Part shown: piece after piece, positions 5,378 to 8,222 of the stretch
How positions within the stretch are numbered: position 1 is the stretch's first letter
How the letters are laid out: every line of letters begins with the position of its first letter
Source: Acidobacteriaceae bacterium
GTDB lineage: Bacteria > Acidobacteriota > Terriglobia > Terriglobales > Acidobacteriaceae
DNA: 8,222 nucleotides
Direction: 5' to 3'
Assembly (NCBI GenBank): GCA_003165855.1
Contig: PMXH01000587.1
Location: forward strand, 1 to 8,222
Notes under the pieces: generated by a model
Database searches by the model: none
Told to the model about the DNA's origin: nothing
The model's input: the letters and a program-made list of their open reading frames with translations, nothing else
Made by a program: the position numbers and the translations under genes

Positions 5378-6616
5378 TCAAGTCAGAGAATTCGGAACCG
5401 CGACTGATTTCCTGCCGAGGTTCCATATCCCATACAAGAGAGCGGCCATCACGGGGACGGAAAGCTGGAGGTGCGTCCAGCGTGCGAGCGGGCCCAGCAG
5501 GGGGAGTACGAAGGCGAGATAGAGAAGGAGTTTGAAATGGGGCGTGGCGGGGTGGCCGGGGTGAGAGATGATCCAATCGGAGAGTAGCAAGAATGCGGGC
5601 GCGAGGATGACGAGGTCGTAAACGGTGAGGTGCGGAGCGAGGAGGACGGTGGCGAGCAGCAGAGCCGAATAGCGCAAGGAAAGCGAGAGGCGGCTTCGGT
5701 AGCAAGCGACGGTCAGGGCGCAGACTAGGAGTGCGCTGATTACGTAGAGCGCAAGAGACGCTGAGGGCCAAGGGATGAGCATGGTCCAGAAGGTGCGAAG
5801 GGAATGGGTTTGGTAGAGCCGGGGCTCGAGCAGCGGAAGCTGGCGGGATGCGTCGAGGAGTGTCCGAATCCATTGGCGCAGCGGACCGAGGCCGTAGTAA
5901 AGCCAGGCCGCAGTTAACTGTGCGGCGGCTGAGAGAAGAGCGCCGGCGATGATTCTCCAGCGAAGTGTTATCAGAAAGATGAGAGCGGCGGCGAGGGCGA
6001 GTTGCGGTTTGAAGATGAGGCATCCGAGGGCGAGGCCGGCGAGGAATTCACGCTGGGTGCGCAGGGCGAAGAAGGCGAGCGTGAAGCAGGCGAGAGCGAG
6101 GGCGGAGGTTTGTCCCCAGGCGATGAGGTGCCAGAAGGCGGGGAAGGCAAGCGCGAGAATCACGATTGTGAGTTTGTGGTGGCGGAGGTTGGGGCATGCG
6201 CGCCAGACGGAGTAGCAACACAGACCGTAGATGAGGGTGCTCATTGCGAGGCAGAGGATCAGCGCGCAGGGATACGACAGGCGGGCAAGGGGCGCGAACA
6301 AGATTGAAACCTGAGGCGGATAAAGCGGCAGATAGCGGATGCCGGCCGCGGCTGGGATGCGCTGGGCCACAAGTTCGGATTGTGCCCGTATGTTGTAGAG
6401 ATCGGCGCCGCGGTGAGCGAGGGCGAGCGAGCCGAGAGTGTAGAAGTGCAGAAAGTCAGTGCCTTTGAAGTTGCGGGCGCGATCGAAAAGGCCGGGCGTG
6501 GCCATATTCCAGGTGTAGACAGACCAGAGGCAGAGGGCGAGGATGAGGCCGTGGGCGCGCAGGCGGCGGGAGGTGAAGAATGAGGTAGCCGTCGCTGGAG
6601 TCATGGGCTCGATCAT
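5378..6616 (-). CDS. GT87-family polytopic glycosyltransferase (DUF2029), second of a tandem pair
   Basis: A 412-residue, highly hydrophobic protein with roughly ten membrane helices. GT87 features visible are D54-FLHFY near the end of the first periplasmic loop (usual DF..FY, acidic residue thought to be catalytic), YPPQ (99-102), WGQTSALAL (167-175), FKPQLALA (202-209) and PHLTVYDL (328-335). The family contains polyprenyl-phosphate-mannose-dependent alpha-mannosyltransferases such as mycobacterial PimE; the sugar here is inferred only by family. ATG 6616 begins 16 nt after the stop of the upstream GT87 gene; Met5 (ATG 6604) is an alternative, and neither has a good ribosome site, suggesting reliance on coupling. 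It ends 18 nt from the convergent esterase gene. Its coding strand is C-rich, because the plus strand keeps a G excess through this gene. Confidence 0.85.
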   Translation of the reverse strand: MIEPMTPATATSFFTSRRLRAHGLILALCLWSVYTWNMATPGLFDRARNFKGTDFLHFYTLGSLALAHRGADLYNIRAQSELVAQRIPAAAGIRYLPLYPPQVSILFAPLARLSYPCALILCLAMSTLIYGLCCYSVWRACPNLRHHKLTIVILALAFPAFWHLIAWGQTSALALACFTLAFFALRTQREFLAGLALGCLIFKPQLALAAALIFLITLRWRIIAGALLSAAAQLTAAWLYYGLGPLRQWIRTLLDASRQLPLLEPRLYQTHSLRTFWTMLIPWPSASLALYVISALLVCALTVACYRSRLSLSLRYSALLLATVLLAPHLTVYDLVILAPAFLLLSDWIISHPGHPATPHFKLLLYLAFVLPLLGPLARWTHLQLSVPVMAALLYGIWNLGRKSVAVPNSLT

Positions 6617-6632
6617 GATAGGGGGTTGGCAC

Positions 6633-7910
6633 TCATGAGGGGTGCGAATCCGCAGTCGCTAATTGCGGTGCGGCAGTATCGCCGTGTCTGGACAGGAGCA
6701 AGAGAGGCAGGAACAGCGGAAAGAGCGAAACCAGAAGCGAAGGCAGCAGGGGCATTCGACTGGGCGAATTCAGGTTAGGTGGAAAGGCGAGCAGGACCGC
6801 GGAAGTAATCCATGGCCAACTCGTGCTGAAAACAAAAACGAGGCGGGAGAATCTTGGAAGACTGTTCCAATCGTGCAGGAGGAGCATCGCTGGCAGAATT
6901 AGCATGACTTGATTGAATGGCGTGAAGAGCGGGAAGGCGAGGATGGTGCCCATGAGAAATCCGGCGAAGATGGTAGCGAACTTTCGCGAGTCCGCCGTCT
7001 CTCTTCGATTCCGCCAGGCAACGAGCAGGAAACCGAGAACGACGATGCCGCCAATGATCTCTCCGAGCGTGTCACCGAGGGCTATGCGGAGCAGGGAGGT
7101 TGTAGGGAAGTATCGTTGATAAGCGGCGGCGCCTGCGAGGAAAAAGCCGATCCAGCCGGGAAGAACGAATTCGCCGCCTCCAATAAGGACGGCCAGCATT
7201 GCGAGGAAACCCGCCAACAATCGCCATCGCCTTCGCCAGTTGCCCGTCATCCAAATGAGGAAGAAGCACAGAGGGAAAAGCGCCATCTGGGGTTTGAGGG
7301 TGGAACAGGCTAGAATCATGCCCCCGATGGTCAAATAATTTCTGCTGACGCACCACGCTCCGGCAATCAGCAGCGACCCCACCACTATGGCTAGTTGCTG
7401 GTGTTCCAGTCCCTGGACGATCTGCGGGCTGCTGACAGTAAACAAGGTGATGGCCGCGAGGCGCTCCGGGGGTAGACGCCAACGCAAAAGGTCCAAGCTG
7501 AGCGGCACGCTGAGTGCGGCCAGCAAACCCAGAACCAAAGGCGCCCATCGATACACTTGGGCAAAGTCGACGTACATGGTGGGAGCCATGAGGAATACAA
7601 CAAAGACGGGGTAAGCGAAGCGCTGTTCGTCGGCGATCTGGTGCGCGGGTTCGCGGAAATCCTGCGTGACGCTGTGCCCGTAGTAGGCCATTTGGATTTC
7701 ATGGCTGACTTCCGGACTATACGGATTACGTCCGCGCAGCAGGAGTTCGCGCGTCCCGACCCATCGAGGATACAGGTCGCCCATTGGGACTTTGACTCCG
7801 TCATGCATCATCCCGATGTAGCCTGCCCACGGTTGCTGGATCCTGGACGCATACAGCCAGGTGATTCCGCAGACGAATAAACTCAACAGAAGCCAAAGTC
7901 GGATCTTCAT
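6633..7910 (-). CDS. GT87-family polytopic glycosyltransferase (DUF2029), first of a tandem pair
   Basis: A 425-residue membrane protein with an N-terminal helix (about 5-21) and about ten further hydrophobic segments. The periplasmic loop carries MGDLYPRWVGTRELLL (43-58) and NPYS (62-65), a hallmark arrangement of GT87/DUF2029 proteins with the candidate catalytic Asp45. Later come GLEHQQLAIVVG (167-178), TLKPQMALF (204-212) and TPFNQVMLILP (330-340). The loop also has EIQMAYYG (71-78), typical of one acidobacterial-type subgroup as I recall it. Predicted role: transfer of a sugar from a polyprenyl-phosphate donor on the outer face of the inner membrane. ATG 7910 follows the preceding stop with only 3 nt between (TGA TAG ATG), so the genes are co-translated. 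Resemblance to the next gene is limited to the family motifs, so this is a pair of diverged paralogues, not a recent duplication. Confidence 0.88.
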   Translation of the reverse strand: MKIRLWLLLSLFVCGITWLYASRIQQPWAGYIGMMHDGVKVPMGDLYPRWVGTRELLLRGRNPYSPEVSHEIQMAYYGHSVTQDFREPAHQIADEQRFAYPVFVVFLMAPTMYVDFAQVYRWAPLVLGLLAALSVPLSLDLLRWRLPPERLAAITLFTVSSPQIVQGLEHQQLAIVVGSLLIAGAWCVSRNYLTIGGMILACSTLKPQMALFPLCFFLIWMTGNWRRRWRLLAGFLAMLAVLIGGGEFVLPGWIGFFLAGAAAYQRYFPTTSLLRIALGDTLGEIIGGIVVLGFLLVAWRNRRETADSRKFATIFAGFLMGTILAFPLFTPFNQVMLILPAMLLLHDWNSLPRFSRLVFVFSTSWPWITSAVLLAFPPNLNSPSRMPLLPSLLVSLFPLFLPLLLLSRHGDTAAPQLATADSHPS

Positions 7911-7913
7911 CTA

Positions 7914-8222
7914 TCAGGGAGCCTCGTACGGTTTCAGTTGGGGTGGCGAGTCGTCGCCATTCACTCGCCACACCCGGCGATCTCCGAAGTAACTCAGCAA
8001 TTCCTGGTTCTCGGTGGCTCCCATGTCACGAGCCCACACGATCCTGGAGCTATCGATTTCCGCGTCGTTCCAAACCCATTCCCGATCGAAGTTGTGATGC
8101 GGGCCGTAGGTGACGAAAACTAATTGGTTACCCGGCAACCGAGAAAGCTGGCGCTTGATTTCGGAGCGCTGCAGATTACCGCGCGGCCACGCGGATTCGA
8201 TCTGGACATGAACTACCAATGC
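7914..8222 (-). CDS. C-terminal part of a protein, possibly the soluble tail of a membrane glycosyltransferase; 5' end outside window
   Basis: The frame is open from base 8222 to TGA 7914-7916 and shows 102 residues. They contain RLPGNQLVFVTYGPHH, FDREWVWNDAEIDSSRIVWARDMG and ENQELLSYFGDRRVWRVNGD, ending PPQLKPYEAP. There are no membrane segments in this part. The pattern (a strand ending in 'YGPHH', an EWV.N.A.ID...VWARDM block, a Y..DR.VW.V block and a proline-rich end) resembles the soluble C-terminal domain that I recall on acidobacterial multi-span glycosyltransferase-like proteins. That is memory, not a search result. In such a position it would face the periplasm. The 3-nt gap to the downstream GT87 gene supports a shared operon and function. 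I cannot name the family from this fragment, and a stand-alone small protein is excluded only by the frame remaining open to the edge. Confidence 0.7.
   Translation of the reverse strand, partial: ALVVHVQIESAWPRGNLQRSEIKRQLSRLPGNQLVFVTYGPHHNFDREWVWNDAEIDSSRIVWARDMGATENQELLSYFGDRRVWRVNGDDSPPQLKPYEAP

Noticed and set aside
5235..6023. Minus-strand open frame of 262 codons across the esterase end and the GT87 gene
   Set aside because: Arg/Pro/Ser-rich translation without motifs, overlapping two clearly real genes in another frame.
1..8222. Defence system, CRISPR array, toxin-antitoxin or phage genes
   Set aside because: All real reading frames are accounted for by lipid, redox, esterase and glycosyltransferase genes; no regularly spaced repeats, nucleases or integrases were seen.

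Overview
The window reads as an ordinary chromosomal segment of a GC-rich Gram-negative-type bacterium, most likely an Acidobacteriota member (Terriglobia/Koribacter-like). That assignment rests on recollection of similar GT87 proteins, a similar C-terminal domain at the right edge and similar dispersed intergenic repeats. No rRNA or other marker gene is present to prove it. I see no tRNA, CRISPR array, transposase or phage gene.

Layout: bases 1-5359 carry seven plus-strand genes. First is an acyl-lipid block: the 3' end of an enoyl-CoA hydratase/isomerase (1-369), a stand-alone acyl carrier protein (497-739), a long-chain acyl-CoA/acyl-ACP synthetase-type adenylating enzyme (886-2595) and a diacylglycerol/sphingoid-base-type lipid kinase (2592-3500) overlapping it by 4 nt. 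Next is a disulfide-bond block: a membrane-anchored thioredoxin-fold protein with a CPHC site (3524-3952) overlapping a four-helix VKOR-family quinone-linked oxidoreductase (3949-4416). A cytoplasmic esterase of the Fes/esterase-D type (4511-5359) follows and ends 18 nt from a convergent operon. Bases 5378-8222 hold that minus-strand operon, read right to left: the C-terminal piece of a protein that may be the soluble tail of a membrane glycosyltransferase, then two different GT87-family polytopic mannosyltransferase-like proteins.

The three longest non-coding gaps (370-496, 740-885, 4417-4510) are largely made of repeat-like sequence: a short direct repeat, an inverted pair of the widespread repeat that gives the spurious peptide TTEAQRHGE, and two compact hairpins. 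No gap exceeds 300 nt.

How the genes may work together: the synthetase could load an acyl chain onto the neighbouring ACP, or make an acyl-CoA, and the coupled lipid kinase could phosphorylate the resulting lipid. The Trx/VKOR pair would supply oxidising equivalents to exported proteins. The GT87 proteins would add sugars from polyprenyl-phosphate donors to envelope glycans. The acyl-lipid cassette is the best candidate for an uncharacterised pathway, but nothing here is unmistakably a new system.
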